Assembly: GCA_938084925.1 (NCBI GenBank) | Contig: CALKFY010000020.1 | Span: 1 to 47,094 of the forward strand | Direction of reading: 5' to 3' | Length of the DNA: 47,094 nucleotides | From: an uncultured Pseudomonadales bacterium | GTDB taxonomy: Bacteria; Pseudomonadota; Gammaproteobacteria; Pseudomonadales; Balneatricaceae | Shown: positions 10,202-19,762 of the stretch, piece by piece | Layout: every line of letters begins with the position of its first letter | How positions within the stretch are numbered: position 1 is the stretch's first letter | Notes under the pieces: generated by a model | Seen by the model: only the letters and a program-made list of their open reading frames with translations | Databases searched by the model: none | Told to the model about the DNA's origin: nothing | Program-made: the position numbers and the translations under genes

Positions 10202-10863
10202 GTACGTCTTCACAGCAAAACAGACATCAAATCCTGAGCCGTATTCGCCAAGGCCTAGGACGCGAAGCGCTATCTGCAGCAAAGCAACAACAGCTACAAT
10301 CCGCCATGACACAGCCGCAGCGTAACTTAGTGCCACAAAGAGCCCAGGCCCAAGGTCAAGCAGCTATTGATATGTTTATTGCCATGGCCACAGAAGCCGC
10401 AGCTGAAATCACTCACTTAGAATCACTAGAGCAATTGCCTGAACAGTTAACAAGCCTCATACCAGAAGGCGACACTAGGCCTCTTGTCATTGCGAGCGAA
10501 ACACAACTGACCAATCTTGACTGGCAGTCTGCCAATATTGAGACGGCTCAGCGCGTCGCGCAAAAAGGTGATCTAATTAGCCTCACTAGTTGCATTGCCG
10601 GTGTAGCAGAAACAGGCACACTGGTTTTAAAGTCAGGACCGAACTCACCGACCACGCTCAATCTACTACCCGATATCCATTGTGTGCTATTGCGCAAAGA
10701 AGACGTCATAGGTGGTTACGAAGATGCTTGGGATCTAGTCCGACAAGCCAAGCTACCACGCACGGTGAACTTTATCACCGGCCCATCCCGCAGTGCCGAC
10801 ATAGAGCAAAAATTACAAATGGGAGCCCATGGCCCAAAAAGGTTGATCATCTATATGATCTAA
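10198..10863 (+). CDS. lutC: Lactate utilisation protein LutC
   Basis: A 221-aa LUD-domain protein of the LutC/YkgG family, third subunit of the lactate oxidation complex. It begins with a helical segment (HQILSRIRQGLGR). The LUD domain contains SCIAGVAETGTLVLKSG and a C-terminal ITGPSRSADIEQKLQMGAHGPK, strongly conserved in the family. The ATG overlaps the lutB stop by 4 bp and has GGGAG upstream. polB converges from the other strand 12 bp beyond the stop, so little room is left for a separate terminator. Confidence 0.95.
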   Translation: MSTSSQQNRHQILSRIRQGLGREALSAAKQQQLQSAMTQPQRNLVPQRAQAQGQAAIDMFIAMATEAAAEITHLESLEQLPEQLTSLIPEGDTRPLVIASETQLTNLDWQSANIETAQRVAQKGDLISLTSCIAGVAETGTLVLKSGPNSPTTLNLLPDIHCVLLRKEDVIGGYEDAWDLVRQAKLPRTVNFITGPSRSADIEQKLQMGAHGPKRLIIYMI

Positions 10864-10875
10864 CAGCACCAGCAA

Positions 10876-13260
10876 CTAAAGCAGCTGCAGTTGTTTATCC
10901 ATAATACGGCCGTAGCTATCCCCTAAAAGGGGCAGTAAGCCATCTACAATAGGCTCTAGTTGCCTGTCGATATAATGCTCATAGTCCAGAGGCTGATCAC
11001 ACAAATCAACAACCTGCGGACCAGCAACGGTAATCACATATTCCACCCAACCGCCATTTTTATAGCGGCTGGGCAAGCCTTGTTCAGCAAAGTGAGCTTC
11101 TGCTTTGTTGGCTGCCTGCACGTGAGGCGGGATATTCTTTTGATAATCTGCCAATGGACGTCGAATACGCTTACGAAAAACCAGCTTTTCGTCTTTTAGA
11201 CCTGCCATGACATCAGCCACTAAGCCTTTGATCAAAGCATCATAAGGGTCACCGGCAAATACCAAGTCGTACAGTTCCTGCTGTAACTCTCTTGCTAACA
11301 CGGTCCAGTCGGTGCGTACGCTTTCCAAGCCTTTGAACATCATTTTCAAGGAGCCATCGGCTTGTACAACTTGCCCAGCATAGCGCTTTTTACTGCCTAC
11401 TTCTAAACCACGAATAGTGGGCATGACAAAGCGTTTGAATAGGGTTTCAAACTCCAGTTCCAAATAGCTTGTAAGGTCATACTCATCACGTAAATGCTGT
11501 TGCCACCAATCATTAAGCTCAGACGCTAATTGGTGACCTACACCTTTGGCTTGGTCGGCGTTCATCTTGTCTTCGCCCAACCACACAAAAACTGAGTCCG
11601 TATCACCATAAATAACTTTATAGCCCTGCTGCTCAATCAATGTTTTAGTCTGCTTCAATATGGCATGGCCACGCTGGGTAATAGACGATGCCAAACGCTG
11701 ATCATAAAAGCGACACTGGCTAGAGCCCAAGACTCCGTAGCAGGAGTTCATTACGATCTTGATGGAAGTGGATAAGGGGGTATTATTTTGTTGCTTAGCA
11801 TCGTCTCTTGCTTGCCACAGATTGCTAATAATTTCCGGCAAGATAGCGTCTTGGCGACTAAAACTGGCGCCCTTAAAACCCTCAATGGCATGAGCTTGTT
11901 GAGAGCCAGTTATCAACCCCAAGGGATCGATCATAAAGCTGCGAATAATACTGGGATACAAGCTCTTAAAATCCAGAATCAACACATTGTCGTAAACACC
12001 CGGCAAAGAATCCATAACAAAGCCACCCGGACTGTCTCCCGCCAAACCGGAGGCAAAGGCAGGCGCCACCCAACCGGCACGGTGTAGGCGTGGCAAGTAA
12101 AGATGATCAAAGGCCTGAGCCGAACCGCCAATGCGATCCATAGGCAAACCCGTTAGCTGACTACGAGCAATAACAAAATTCAACAAATCAGCTTTTACAA
12201 AAATATCCCATACTAGGCGGCAATCTTCCAAGTTATAAGCCACCAGCTTGCCCGGTTCTTCGGCATACATGCGCTGAATTTCGGCGCCTCGCTCATGGGG
12301 CTTAGTAATGTCTTTACCGCGACCTAACAGCTGTTGCGCCACGTTTTCTAGGGCAAAGGATTCAAACTGCCAAGTCGCAGCACGCATGACCTCAATACCG
12401 TCCAAAGCTACCCTGCCTGGCATATACAAACGTGCAGGCCTACCCCCATGACCTTCACGCCAACGAATTTCTTCGCCACCACGCCCCAAACGCAGACGTA
12501 CTCCTAGGTCTCTCGCTCGCTGGCACAGAATCCGAAAATCAAACTGCACTAGACTCCAACCCATAAACACATCTGGGTCATAGTCTTCTAGCCATGCAAC
12601 AAATTGACGCAGCATTTGGCGCTCGTTGGGCACCACATCTGTGTATTCAGGCAAATGCTCTGCTGACTGCTGAAATGGCCAATGTAACCACACCTTACGT
12701 ATAGGCTGACCCGCATCCACACCATACAAGGCAATACTATGAATACTGCGGCCATCCATGGTGGTTTCTATATCTAAAGACAAACAACGTAATTGGGGCT
12801 TATAGGCGCTGGTTTTGGCTTTGGCATCGGTAACTAAAGCAAAGGTTTTGTTGATACACGCTTGAGGCTGAGTATCCAATTGCATAGCACCAGTAATATA
12901 GCGTTCCATCAAGAAACGCTCTTCTGGGCGAATATCGGCTTCCATTAGCTCAACACTCTGGGCCTGCAAGCGCTGACGCACGTCACGCCAAATGGCTTCT
13001 CCAGACACATACAGAGCCACGGCATCATGGCCAGAGAAAGTTTTAAGAGGTACAGGTTTTAACTGCCAGTGCTGAGGGTCATAAGGCAATTTTTGCAATA
13101 CGGCTTCTACCAGCTGTTGCTGTCGGCTATCAACAAAACAGACACGCTGGCCCTGTGATATTTGCAAACAAACGGCACCGTCATCCGTTGCCAGCCAATA
13201 ATCCAAAGCCAAGCCATCACTAGTGTCTCGGTTATGGCGGGTGAGCAAGAAGCCGTGCAT
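10876..13260 (-). CDS. polB: DNA polymerase II (family B)
   Basis: A 794-aa family B polymerase like E. coli Pol II, used in replication restart and lesion bypass. The 3'-5' exonuclease domain has SLDIETTMDG (Asp163, Glu165). Polymerase motif A is DFKSLYPSIIRSF (around 425), motif B is KIVMNSCYGVLGS (around 505), and motif C is YGDTDSVF (around 553). The opening GFLLTRHNRDT also matches E. coli PolB. It starts 13 bp after the mvaD stop on the same strand, so it may be read through from the mevalonate operon. E. coli polB is LexA-controlled; I did not see a clear LexA box in the mvaD 3' end. Confidence 0.97.
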   Translation of the reverse strand: MHGFLLTRHNRDTSDGLALDYWLATDDGAVCLQISQGQRVCFVDSRQQQLVEAVLQKLPYDPQHWQLKPVPLKTFSGHDAVALYVSGEAIWRDVRQRLQAQSVELMEADIRPEERFLMERYITGAMQLDTQPQACINKTFALVTDAKAKTSAYKPQLRCLSLDIETTMDGRSIHSIALYGVDAGQPIRKVWLHWPFQQSAEHLPEYTDVVPNERQMLRQFVAWLEDYDPDVFMGWSLVQFDFRILCQRARDLGVRLRLGRGGEEIRWREGHGGRPARLYMPGRVALDGIEVMRAATWQFESFALENVAQQLLGRGKDITKPHERGAEIQRMYAEEPGKLVAYNLEDCRLVWDIFVKADLLNFVIARSQLTGLPMDRIGGSAQAFDHLYLPRLHRAGWVAPAFASGLAGDSPGGFVMDSLPGVYDNVLILDFKSLYPSIIRSFMIDPLGLITGSQQAHAIEGFKGASFSRQDAILPEIISNLWQARDDAKQQNNTPLSTSIKIVMNSCYGVLGSSQCRFYDQRLASSITQRGHAILKQTKTLIEQQGYKVIYGDTDSVFVWLGEDKMNADQAKGVGHQLASELNDWWQQHLRDEYDLTSYLELEFETLFKRFVMPTIRGLEVGSKKRYAGQVVQADGSLKMMFKGLESVRTDWTVLARELQQELYDLVFAGDPYDALIKGLVADVMAGLKDEKLVFRKRIRRPLADYQKNIPPHVQAANKAEAHFAEQGLPSRYKNGGWVEYVITVAGPQVVDLCDQPLDYEHYIDRQLEPIVDGLLPLLGDSYGRIMDKQLQLL

Positions 13261-13273
13261 AAGTAGGCGCTAA

Positions 13274-14296
13274 TCAGCTATTTTGCTTAGCTGACGAAAA
13301 AGGCTGAATCACATCCAAATCGGAGAACACTTGCTTTACCAAAGCCGTATTATGTTCTTCGAACAATAGCTTTAAATTAGGCCCAGCATCCATAGTCAGA
13401 TAGACCTCTACACCTTGCTGCCTTAGTGTCCAAACTTGCTGCATAGCAGCTACAGATTCGGCCTGCCAATATACCAATGGTGGCCAAGCACCAATCATAG
13501 TGGCATGCATACTCATGGCATTGTGCTCGGCTGTTTTACCCAACAAGCTAAAGTCAGCATCCATTATGGCTTGCTCGATAATGGCCAAGTCGCTGTTAGC
13601 CTGTGCTGGCCATTGTTTGAATAACTCAGAGGTTTGCACAGTACGCTGCATGCCTTCACGTGATGATACGGCTTTACTGGCGCTGCTGACTGTAAGAATA
13701 CCTACGCGCAACTTTGGCCAACGCTCTGGCAACACATAAGCCACACTGTCGTGACCGTTGTCCGCCTCACCTGCCTGCCATTTTACAAAACCATGCCAAA
13801 GAGAACGACTAGCGCTGCCACTGCCTAAGCGCGCGATAGTAGATAAAGAGGTGTAGTCCAACTGCCAGCCAAATAGCTCATTGCACGCCAAAGCCATGGC
13901 TCCAAAACCACTCGCCGAAGATGCCAAACCCGCTGCCGTTGGCACGGTGTTATGGGTATCTATGCGCAGATGAGTATCCGCGGGCATAAACAACCCCAGC
14001 CAAGTATCGAGCTTTTTCACAAATGCAGTATCAGCTCCTTGCAGCTCACCATTGAGATAAACCTGATGTTCAGGAGCATCAATAATTTGTAACTGAGTCT
14101 GAGTACCATGATCAGCCAAGGACACAGACAAGGATCCCGTAATTGGTAAATTAAAACTCTTTTCGCGCTTACCCCAGTATTTGCTCAGGGCAATATTTGC
14201 TGGCGCATAGGCGCTAGCTTGCTCAAGTGCAGGCTGCGTGTTGCGTCCGGCTAACAGCTCATCTTGTACCCATTGGGCTGGTGTCATACTACTCAT
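13274..14296 (-). CDS. mvaD: Diphosphomevalonate decarboxylase
   Basis: A 340-aa GHMP-superfamily enzyme that converts mevalonate 5-diphosphate to isopentenyl diphosphate with ATP. The signature NIALSKYWGKRE (near residue 34) and SLSVSLADHGTQT are diagnostic, as is the ATP loop TAAGLASSASGFGAMALA (near 125). A conserved C-terminal TMDAGPNLKLL is also present. It lies 7 bp after the second GHMP kinase and is the last mevalonate gene before polB. Confidence 0.93.
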   Translation of the reverse strand: MSSMTPAQWVQDELLAGRNTQPALEQASAYAPANIALSKYWGKREKSFNLPITGSLSVSLADHGTQTQLQIIDAPEHQVYLNGELQGADTAFVKKLDTWLGLFMPADTHLRIDTHNTVPTAAGLASSASGFGAMALACNELFGWQLDYTSLSTIARLGSGSASRSLWHGFVKWQAGEADNGHDSVAYVLPERWPKLRVGILTVSSASKAVSSREGMQRTVQTSELFKQWPAQANSDLAIIEQAIMDADFSLLGKTAEHNAMSMHATMIGAWPPLVYWQAESVAAMQQVWTLRQQGVEVYLTMDAGPNLKLLFEEHNTALVKQVFSDLDVIQPFSSAKQNS

Positions 14297-14303
14297 AATA
14301 TCT

Positions 14304-15290
14304 CTATGTATGTTGATAGCTTAGGCCTTGGGCACTAATCGGCAAGGCGAATTGCGCGTGGGGCCAAGTTTGTACATGGGGGATACCTAGACCCAGTATA
14401 CAGTCACCCAAGCCAGAACCGGATATTTTCACCGCCAGCTCATGTTTATTGTCCACTAACGCTACTTCTTGCCAAGCTGCATCGATGGCATTTTGCGTGC
14501 CTTCATCGCACACACCCAAGGCTTGCATCTGCTTTTGATAGCCATTCATGGCTGCCGCCATAGCCGGCCAGTCGGCTTGGCTGATGGCAGTCTCTGCCGT
14601 TGCTACTAGCTCACCCATGGCTGCATATATTTTGGCATAGCACTCAGGCTCAGCTTGCGCCCATCGGCCAACCAGCGCAACGACTTCTGGCGTCGGGGTC
14701 TTGTAACCCGTATAGATAAGACGTAGCTCAGGCAAATCCGCAGCCTCCGTTTGCGACAACAAAGCTTGTGCCTGCCTATGCTGGGCATCATAACGCACCA
14801 ACCCACCGTAGCAACTTGCTGCTGCATCGGCGCCTGAGCCTCGCCCTTGTACGTGACGAATAATAGCCACCGCATCATGCAGGGTCTGTTGTTGATCACG
14901 ACCTAGCTGTAGCCAAGCTCGCAGGGCACCAACCAAGGCCACCGTCAGAGCGGCTGAAGAGCCCAAACCCATGGTGGGGTCGATATCGGAGTCTATTTTT
15001 ATATGCAGACCGGGCAAGCCCCTTATGTCTGCAGAGTAAAACTGCACCGCCGCCAAGACAAAGCGCAATGGTTGTTGATCCAATTGGGCTATTAAGGCCT
15101 CATCAACACTAGACTGCCAGTCACCAACACTCGACTCAATATGTAACTGCACGTCCGTTAGCGGGCTAAGGGTCACAGCCAGCCGTACGTCCAAAGCCGC
15201 CACAATAGCGGGGTAGCCATGCAACACGGCATGTTCACCCATAACAATAGTGCTACCCGGGGCGCTGCAAGTTAAGCTAGTTAACACCAT
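14304..15290 (-). CDS. GHMP kinase of the mevalonate operon (mevalonate or phosphomevalonate kinase)
   Basis: A 328-aa GHMP kinase. Motif 1 is GEHAVLHGYPAIVAALD (near 18-34), motif 2 is MGLGSSAALTVALVGAL (near 107), and motif 3 is KISGSGLGDCILGLG near the C-terminus. HVQGRGSGADAAASCYGG is the conserved Gly/Asp region. It overlaps the upstream kinase by 14 bp. The pathway needs two kinases between HMG-CoA reductase and MvaD, and exactly two are present. I cannot settle by eye which is the mevalonate kinase. The GDC in motif 3 recalls phosphomevalonate kinases, whereas motifs 1 and 2 look like mevalonate kinase. Confidence 0.85.
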   Translation of the reverse strand: MVLTSLTCSAPGSTIVMGEHAVLHGYPAIVAALDVRLAVTLSPLTDVQLHIESSVGDWQSSVDEALIAQLDQQPLRFVLAAVQFYSADIRGLPGLHIKIDSDIDPTMGLGSSAALTVALVGALRAWLQLGRDQQQTLHDAVAIIRHVQGRGSGADAAASCYGGLVRYDAQHRQAQALLSQTEAADLPELRLIYTGYKTPTPEVVALVGRWAQAEPECYAKIYAAMGELVATAETAISQADWPAMAAAMNGYQKQMQALGVCDEGTQNAIDAAWQEVALVDNKHELAVKISGSGLGDCILGLGIPHVQTWPHAQFALPISAQGLSYQHT

Positions 15291-16365
15291 AAACCACCCC
15301 CTGTTGGTGCCAGGTCAGTGGCCAATAATGGTAATCAGCTTGAGTACACAAGCCTTGTACTTGGCTATCTGTGATACCCGCTAGGAACAGCAGACCACCT
15401 TGGTCACCGGTAACACTGCCAGCGCCGCATATTTTTCCGGCACCGCCCATTTGTTCTACTTCGGCAATGAAAGCAGCAACCTTTGCCGGCACCACCTGTA
15501 AGGACTGCAACAACTGGTGATTAGTCCTCAATAAATCTATCAAAGATGCCTTGTTAGAAACCCTACTATCAATCAGCACAGCCTCAACGGTGGACTCTAA
15601 GTCACCAAACTGCTGCCAGAACTCAGGTTTATGTTGCTGTTGTCGAACCGCTTCAACACAGTCTCCGGTGCTAGACTGCGGCCTACCTGAAGTAACCAAA
15701 TACAAATCACCGGGCGTAACGACATCTAGTGTTTTAGCCTGCCCCTGTTGAAATGACTGCACGCCACCTTGCACACACACTTGCGGATCAAGTCCACTGG
15801 AGCGCCCATGCTGCCAGTGTTCGGCAACCAAAACATGCTCCACTAACTGCTGCTGAGTAAAACTGATGTTACAAGCCGTCAAAAATGCCGCTAATATAGC
15901 CGCGACCAAGGAGGCGGAAGAGCCCATACCGCCACCCAGTAGTAGATCGGTTTGCAGCTCAATGGTCAGAGGTTGCTCAATGTACAAGGCATAGACATTA
16001 ATAACATGACCTAAGGCAGCCAACAGCAGGTCTTCTGGTTGTTGGAATAGATCTGATAAATCCGCCGTGCCAGCTAAAAAGTCACGATGCTTAGCCGCTA
16101 TTTGCTCGGCCAATTGCTTGAGTGCGGCAACTGACAAGCAGCGCTGCACATGCATCTGCGGCATTGATAGCGTCACGGCGGCATTGGACAAGGAGCCTGG
16201 AGCGAGAGAGGTATTGGCATGCCAAGTGACCTTGGCAGTCGATAAACGATTGATGGCTGCGGCTAAGGCTGGCTGCCCATACACGACCGCATGCTCCCCG
16301 GTAATGATCACCTTACCGGGTGCTGTTGCCCAAGCATTACGCTGGGCGCTGACCTGCGCGGTCAT
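15277..16365 (-). CDS. GHMP kinase of the mevalonate operon, probable mevalonate kinase
   Basis: A 362-aa GHMP kinase with motif 1 APGKVIITGEHAVVYGQPAL (near 16-35), motif 2 GGGMGSSASLVAAILAAF (near 153), and motif 3 KICGAGSVTGDQGGLLFL near 312. HGRSSGLDPQVCVQGG and SGRPQSSTGDCVEAV are also visible. The canonical motif 1 favours mevalonate kinase (ATP-dependent 5-phosphorylation of mevalonate), but the split of activity with the adjacent kinase is not proven. Its ATG overlaps the mvaS stop by 4 bp (ATGA), and its 3' end overlaps the next kinase by 14 bp, so the three genes are tightly coupled. Confidence 0.8.
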   Translation of the reverse strand: MTAQVSAQRNAWATAPGKVIITGEHAVVYGQPALAAAINRLSTAKVTWHANTSLAPGSLSNAAVTLSMPQMHVQRCLSVAALKQLAEQIAAKHRDFLAGTADLSDLFQQPEDLLLAALGHVINVYALYIEQPLTIELQTDLLLGGGMGSSASLVAAILAAFLTACNISFTQQQLVEHVLVAEHWQHGRSSGLDPQVCVQGGVQSFQQGQAKTLDVVTPGDLYLVTSGRPQSSTGDCVEAVRQQQHKPEFWQQFGDLESTVEAVLIDSRVSNKASLIDLLRTNHQLLQSLQVVPAKVAAFIAEVEQMGGAGKICGAGSVTGDQGGLLFLAGITDSQVQGLCTQADYHYWPLTWHQQGVVYGVN

Positions 16366-17540
16366 CGCGCCTCGTATTGGCGTTTATGCTGGCTGATACC
16401 GGCAAGGCGGAACCGCCCTGTGGTTTGGCAAGGGAACTGATGATCAGCACCATCTTGTGGCACTTGGAAATCATACATTTTCACGTATTCGTCGTAGGTT
16501 ACAGACTGACGAGCATCCAACATGGTTCGGTGCAACTGCGTATGCAGCATGCTTTCATAACCGGCTACCAGCTTACCTGTAAAGAACTCGCCAACACTAC
16601 CAGAACCATAACTAAAAAAACCAATACGCTTATCGGCAAGGTCTTTTAGATTATCCAACAAGGAGATAAAACCAATGTACATGGCCGCCGTATAACTATT
16701 ACCGGTGATACGGTTATAAATTAAGCTAGCGTCAATTTGCTGCTCCAAATCACCCCGGCTTAGAGCATGGTCGTTGCTGTTGGCTAGATGGTTATGGGCC
16801 TTTTGCGCCATGCGACTAAACGGCAAGTGATAGCAAAAGTAATCGAAGTTGGTGAATAACAAACTAGATTGGCGCTGAAAATCCTGCCAGGCTGCACGCA
16901 CGCTACGTAGGTACACCTTGGTAGAATACTTACCATCAACTAAAGCCGTGGAGCGATAGTTAGGCCGCCAGAAATCCATCACGTCTTCCGTGTGGATACC
17001 GGTTTCTGCATCCAATTCAATAATTCTTGGGTTGGCGGCAATCAGCATAGCAGCGGCACCACAACCTTGGGTAGCTTCGCCTGGTGACTGGCGATCATAA
17101 CGGGCTATGTCAGAAGCAACAATAAGGACTTTTTCTTCTGGCTTGCGAGCGACCATAGCTGTTGCCATCTGCAAAGCAGCTGTAGCACTGTAGCAAGCAT
17201 GCTTTAGCTCAACCACGCGGCAGCGTGATGACAAACCTAACAAACGGTGTAGATAGACACCGGCGGCTTTTGACTGGTCAATGCCAGTTTCTGTGGCAAA
17301 TAATACTGTAGTGATAGCCGTTATGTCTTCACCACGCTGCTCCATGCCCTCTAGCAAAGGCAGACAGGCATTAGCCGCCATGGTCACGACGTCTTCATCG
17401 GCACCGGGCATGCTCATGCGCTCCTGACCAATACCTACCGTATACTTGGCAGCGTCAGAACCGTTGTTGTCAGCTAACTCCTGCAGATCCAGGCAGTAGT
17501 TGGCTGTATAAAAACTGATGTCATCAATACCGACAGACAT
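16362..17540 (-). CDS. mvaS: Hydroxymethylglutaryl-CoA synthase
   Basis: A 392-aa enzyme that condenses acetyl-CoA with acetoacetyl-CoA to HMG-CoA, the committed start of the mevalonate route. Catalytic residues are in place: Glu84 in FATETGIDQS, Cys116 in ELKHACYSATAALQMA, and the His of YHLPF near 238. I start it at MSVGIDDISFY, because the frame upstream (13 more codons) has no family similarity and the chosen ATG begins the conserved N-terminus. It lies 85 bp after fni and overlaps the following kinase by 4 bp. Confidence 0.95.
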   Translation of the reverse strand: MSVGIDDISFYTANYCLDLQELADNNGSDAAKYTVGIGQERMSMPGADEDVVTMAANACLPLLEGMEQRGEDITAITTVLFATETGIDQSKAAGVYLHRLLGLSSRCRVVELKHACYSATAALQMATAMVARKPEEKVLIVASDIARYDRQSPGEATQGCGAAAMLIAANPRIIELDAETGIHTEDVMDFWRPNYRSTALVDGKYSTKVYLRSVRAAWQDFQRQSSLLFTNFDYFCYHLPFSRMAQKAHNHLANSNDHALSRGDLEQQIDASLIYNRITGNSYTAAMYIGFISLLDNLKDLADKRIGFFSYGSGSVGEFFTGKLVAGYESMLHTQLHRTMLDARQSVTYDEYVKMYDFQVPQDGADHQFPCQTTGRFRLAGISQHKRQYEAR

Positions 17541-17625
17541 AAAAGATCTCAATTCTTCCCTATTACCGCAATAGTTCAATGATTAACATGCGTAACAAAT
17601 ATCACCACCAGTTTACACTAGAGGG

Positions 17626-18663
17626 TTAACCCCAAGTGCCAGGTGGCATCAATAAAGCATCATTTAAGCGCAAATCTTCAACATTTTGCACAGACAATAA
17701 GAACATGGCGGTGACAAATTCTTTTTTCAAGGACTCGATAGCTGCAACAACGGCTTCTGTCGACTCCATAGCAGGGGCTAACAAGGGTTTAGCAACACCC
17801 CCTAAACAGCCGCCGATTATAACACTCTTTACTAGGTCTAGCCCATTGCGCAAGCCGCCACTGGCAATAAAATTTGCTTGATCCATATAAGGTCGCGCCT
17901 GGCGCATAGCAACTGGGGTTGGAATACCCCAATCTTGCAGGGTAAAGCCCAGCTCACTATCGTCTTTACGACGGTGTTGCTCAATGCGTGCCCAAGACGT
18001 ACCACCACGTCCGGCCACATCAAACCATTTAATGCCTTGTGCCAAACCCAGTTCGATATCTGGCACACTCAAGCCGGCACCCACTTCCTTTAATACCACA
18101 GGTACATCTAGGGAGGCTTGCAGCTCTCCTATACGCTTAGCTAAACCAGCAAAGTTGGTATCACCTTCTGGCTGTACGGCTTCTTGCAACGGATTGAGAT
18201 GCAAGAATAAAGCATCAGCTTGCACAGCTTCTAACATGCCTCGCACTTGCTCAGGTGTCACGCCGTTATTAAGCTGCACAGCGCCTAGGTTACCAAGCAA
18301 CAGAATATCTGGGGCAAATTCCCGTACCTGAAAACTGGCTATAGCCTCTTGCTGCTCCAACATCACCCGTTGCGAGCCTAAGCCCATAGCCACACCCGTA
18401 ATCTGTGCAGCTTCGGCTAGGTGACGGTTAACTTTTTGTACCAGCTCATCGTCACCACCGGTCATGGAGGAAATAAGTAATGGAAAGCTCAAACGCTTAC
18501 CCATCACCGTGACGCTAGAATCAACGTCTTGTAAATCAATTTCTGGCAAGGCGCGATGCTGCAGCTGTATAGCATCAAAAAAGTGCTGCTGACGATCAAC
18601 CATAGGATCACGATTAATGACGTCGATATGCTCACGCTTGCGATTGGCGGTTTGCTCACTCAT
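17626..18663 (-). CDS. fni: Isopentenyl-diphosphate delta-isomerase, type 2 (FMN)
   Basis: A 345-aa flavoenzyme that interconverts IPP and DMAPP. Visible signatures are RKREHIDVI at the N-terminus, SSMTGGD near 66, MGLGSQRVML near 94, LKEVGAGLS near 191 and DVAGRGGTSWARIE near 216. These are type 2 (FMN/NADPH-dependent), not the Nudix type 1. Its ATG overlaps the mvaA stop by 4 bp. Confidence 0.96.
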   Translation of the reverse strand: MSEQTANRKREHIDVINRDPMVDRQQHFFDAIQLQHRALPEIDLQDVDSSVTVMGKRLSFPLLISSMTGGDDELVQKVNRHLAEAAQITGVAMGLGSQRVMLEQQEAIASFQVREFAPDILLLGNLGAVQLNNGVTPEQVRGMLEAVQADALFLHLNPLQEAVQPEGDTNFAGLAKRIGELQASLDVPVVLKEVGAGLSVPDIELGLAQGIKWFDVAGRGGTSWARIEQHRRKDDSELGFTLQDWGIPTPVAMRQARPYMDQANFIASGGLRNGLDLVKSVIIGGCLGGVAKPLLAPAMESTEAVVAAIESLKKEFVTAMFLLSVQNVEDLRLNDALLMPPGTWG

Positions 18664-19709
18664 TTGGCATTGCGCTCCAATTTAACGTGCGCTTCCATCA
18701 ACTCACCAGGATTAGTCTGGGCAGCTAGCAAAGACAATTCACCGCACAATACCGTAGCACCACATATTTGCGCCAAGCGACGAGAATTTTCACCAGCTTC
18801 GCGCTCTTCAGCACAACCAAGCAATGCTAGGTTTTCAGTAACAAAATCTAAACCCTTGCCATTGCCCACGGTACCCATGATCAGATTTGGCATGGTACAG
18901 GAGAAATACAAATCGCCGTCACGCACCTCGGCATGGGTGACCCCTTGGGAGCCTTCGATAATATTGGCCGCATCTTGGCCCGTAGCCAGATAAAAGCCCA
19001 GCAACATATTGGCATAATGGGCATTGGCACTACGCAGACCGCCAGCCATCAAGGTACCAATGAGGTTCTTCTTGATATTTAAGTCTACTACTTTCTCTGG
19101 CGTGGTCAGTAAACGGCGCTCACATAACTCACGGGGAATAATGATTTCTGCCACCACGTATTTACCGCGACCCAAGATACCGTTAACAGCCGTGGCTTTT
19201 TTATCACTGCAGTAGTTACCGGAAATAGAGCAATAGCGTAATTGCGGATAGGCCTCTAATAGCCAGGTCATAATATTGTCGGCAGCCTGAGTCACCATGT
19301 TATGACCCGATGCATCACCCGTAGTAAATTCTAGGCGCACATAAAGCAAATTGCCTACGATCTGGGCATGCATATCAATTAGCTTGGCAAAGCGACTATG
19401 CTGACTTACCTGCTCTTGCATTTGTGCTTGGCTGTTTTGTAGAGACTGCCATGCCTGCAAGGCAGCACCAGCATCGTCAGCTTCCAACAGAATAGAGCGT
19501 GTCATACGCTCATCAACGACGGTGGTTTTAATGCCTGCGCAAAGTACCGATACTCGAGCACCACGGCCTACAGAGTGCCACAAGGGAATTTCGTAGGTTG
19601 CCAATGGCACCTTTACCTTGTCAGCCCAGCCTTGCCCCTGAATTTTAATAGGCCCCACAAAGCGCATTGGCACTGGTGCTTGTGTGACTTTAGGGCTGCT
19701 TGTGGACAT
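18660..19709 (-). CDS. mvaA: HMG-CoA reductase, class I-like
   Basis: A soluble 349-aa enzyme reducing HMG-CoA to mevalonate with NAD(P)H. All four catalytic residues can be placed against class I enzymes: Glu40 in PLATYE, Lys170 in GNYCSDKK, Asp246 in LATGQD, and His341 in EAHVKLER at the C-terminus. GRGKYVVAE and MPNLIMGTVGNGKGL also fit. These motifs resemble the eukaryotic/archaeal class I enzyme rather than the class II form of Pseudomonas mevalonii or Gram-positive cocci. There is no membrane domain. It is the first gene of the mevalonate operon, with AGGA upstream of the ATG and a promoter-like sequence about 55-80 bp further up. Confidence 0.93.
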   Translation of the reverse strand: MSTSSPKVTQAPVPMRFVGPIKIQGQGWADKVKVPLATYEIPLWHSVGRGARVSVLCAGIKTTVVDERMTRSILLEADDAGAALQAWQSLQNSQAQMQEQVSQHSRFAKLIDMHAQIVGNLLYVRLEFTTGDASGHNMVTQAADNIMTWLLEAYPQLRYCSISGNYCSDKKATAVNGILGRGKYVVAEIIIPRELCERRLLTTPEKVVDLNIKKNLIGTLMAGGLRSANAHYANMLLGFYLATGQDAANIIEGSQGVTHAEVRDGDLYFSCTMPNLIMGTVGNGKGLDFVTENLALLGCAEEREAGENSRRLAQICGATVLCGELSLLAAQTNPGELMEAHVKLERNAK

Positions 19710-19762
19710 TCAGGAATCCTGCTCAGGTGAAAGTGCTCTAGTAGAGGCGAAAAAAGAGGCCA

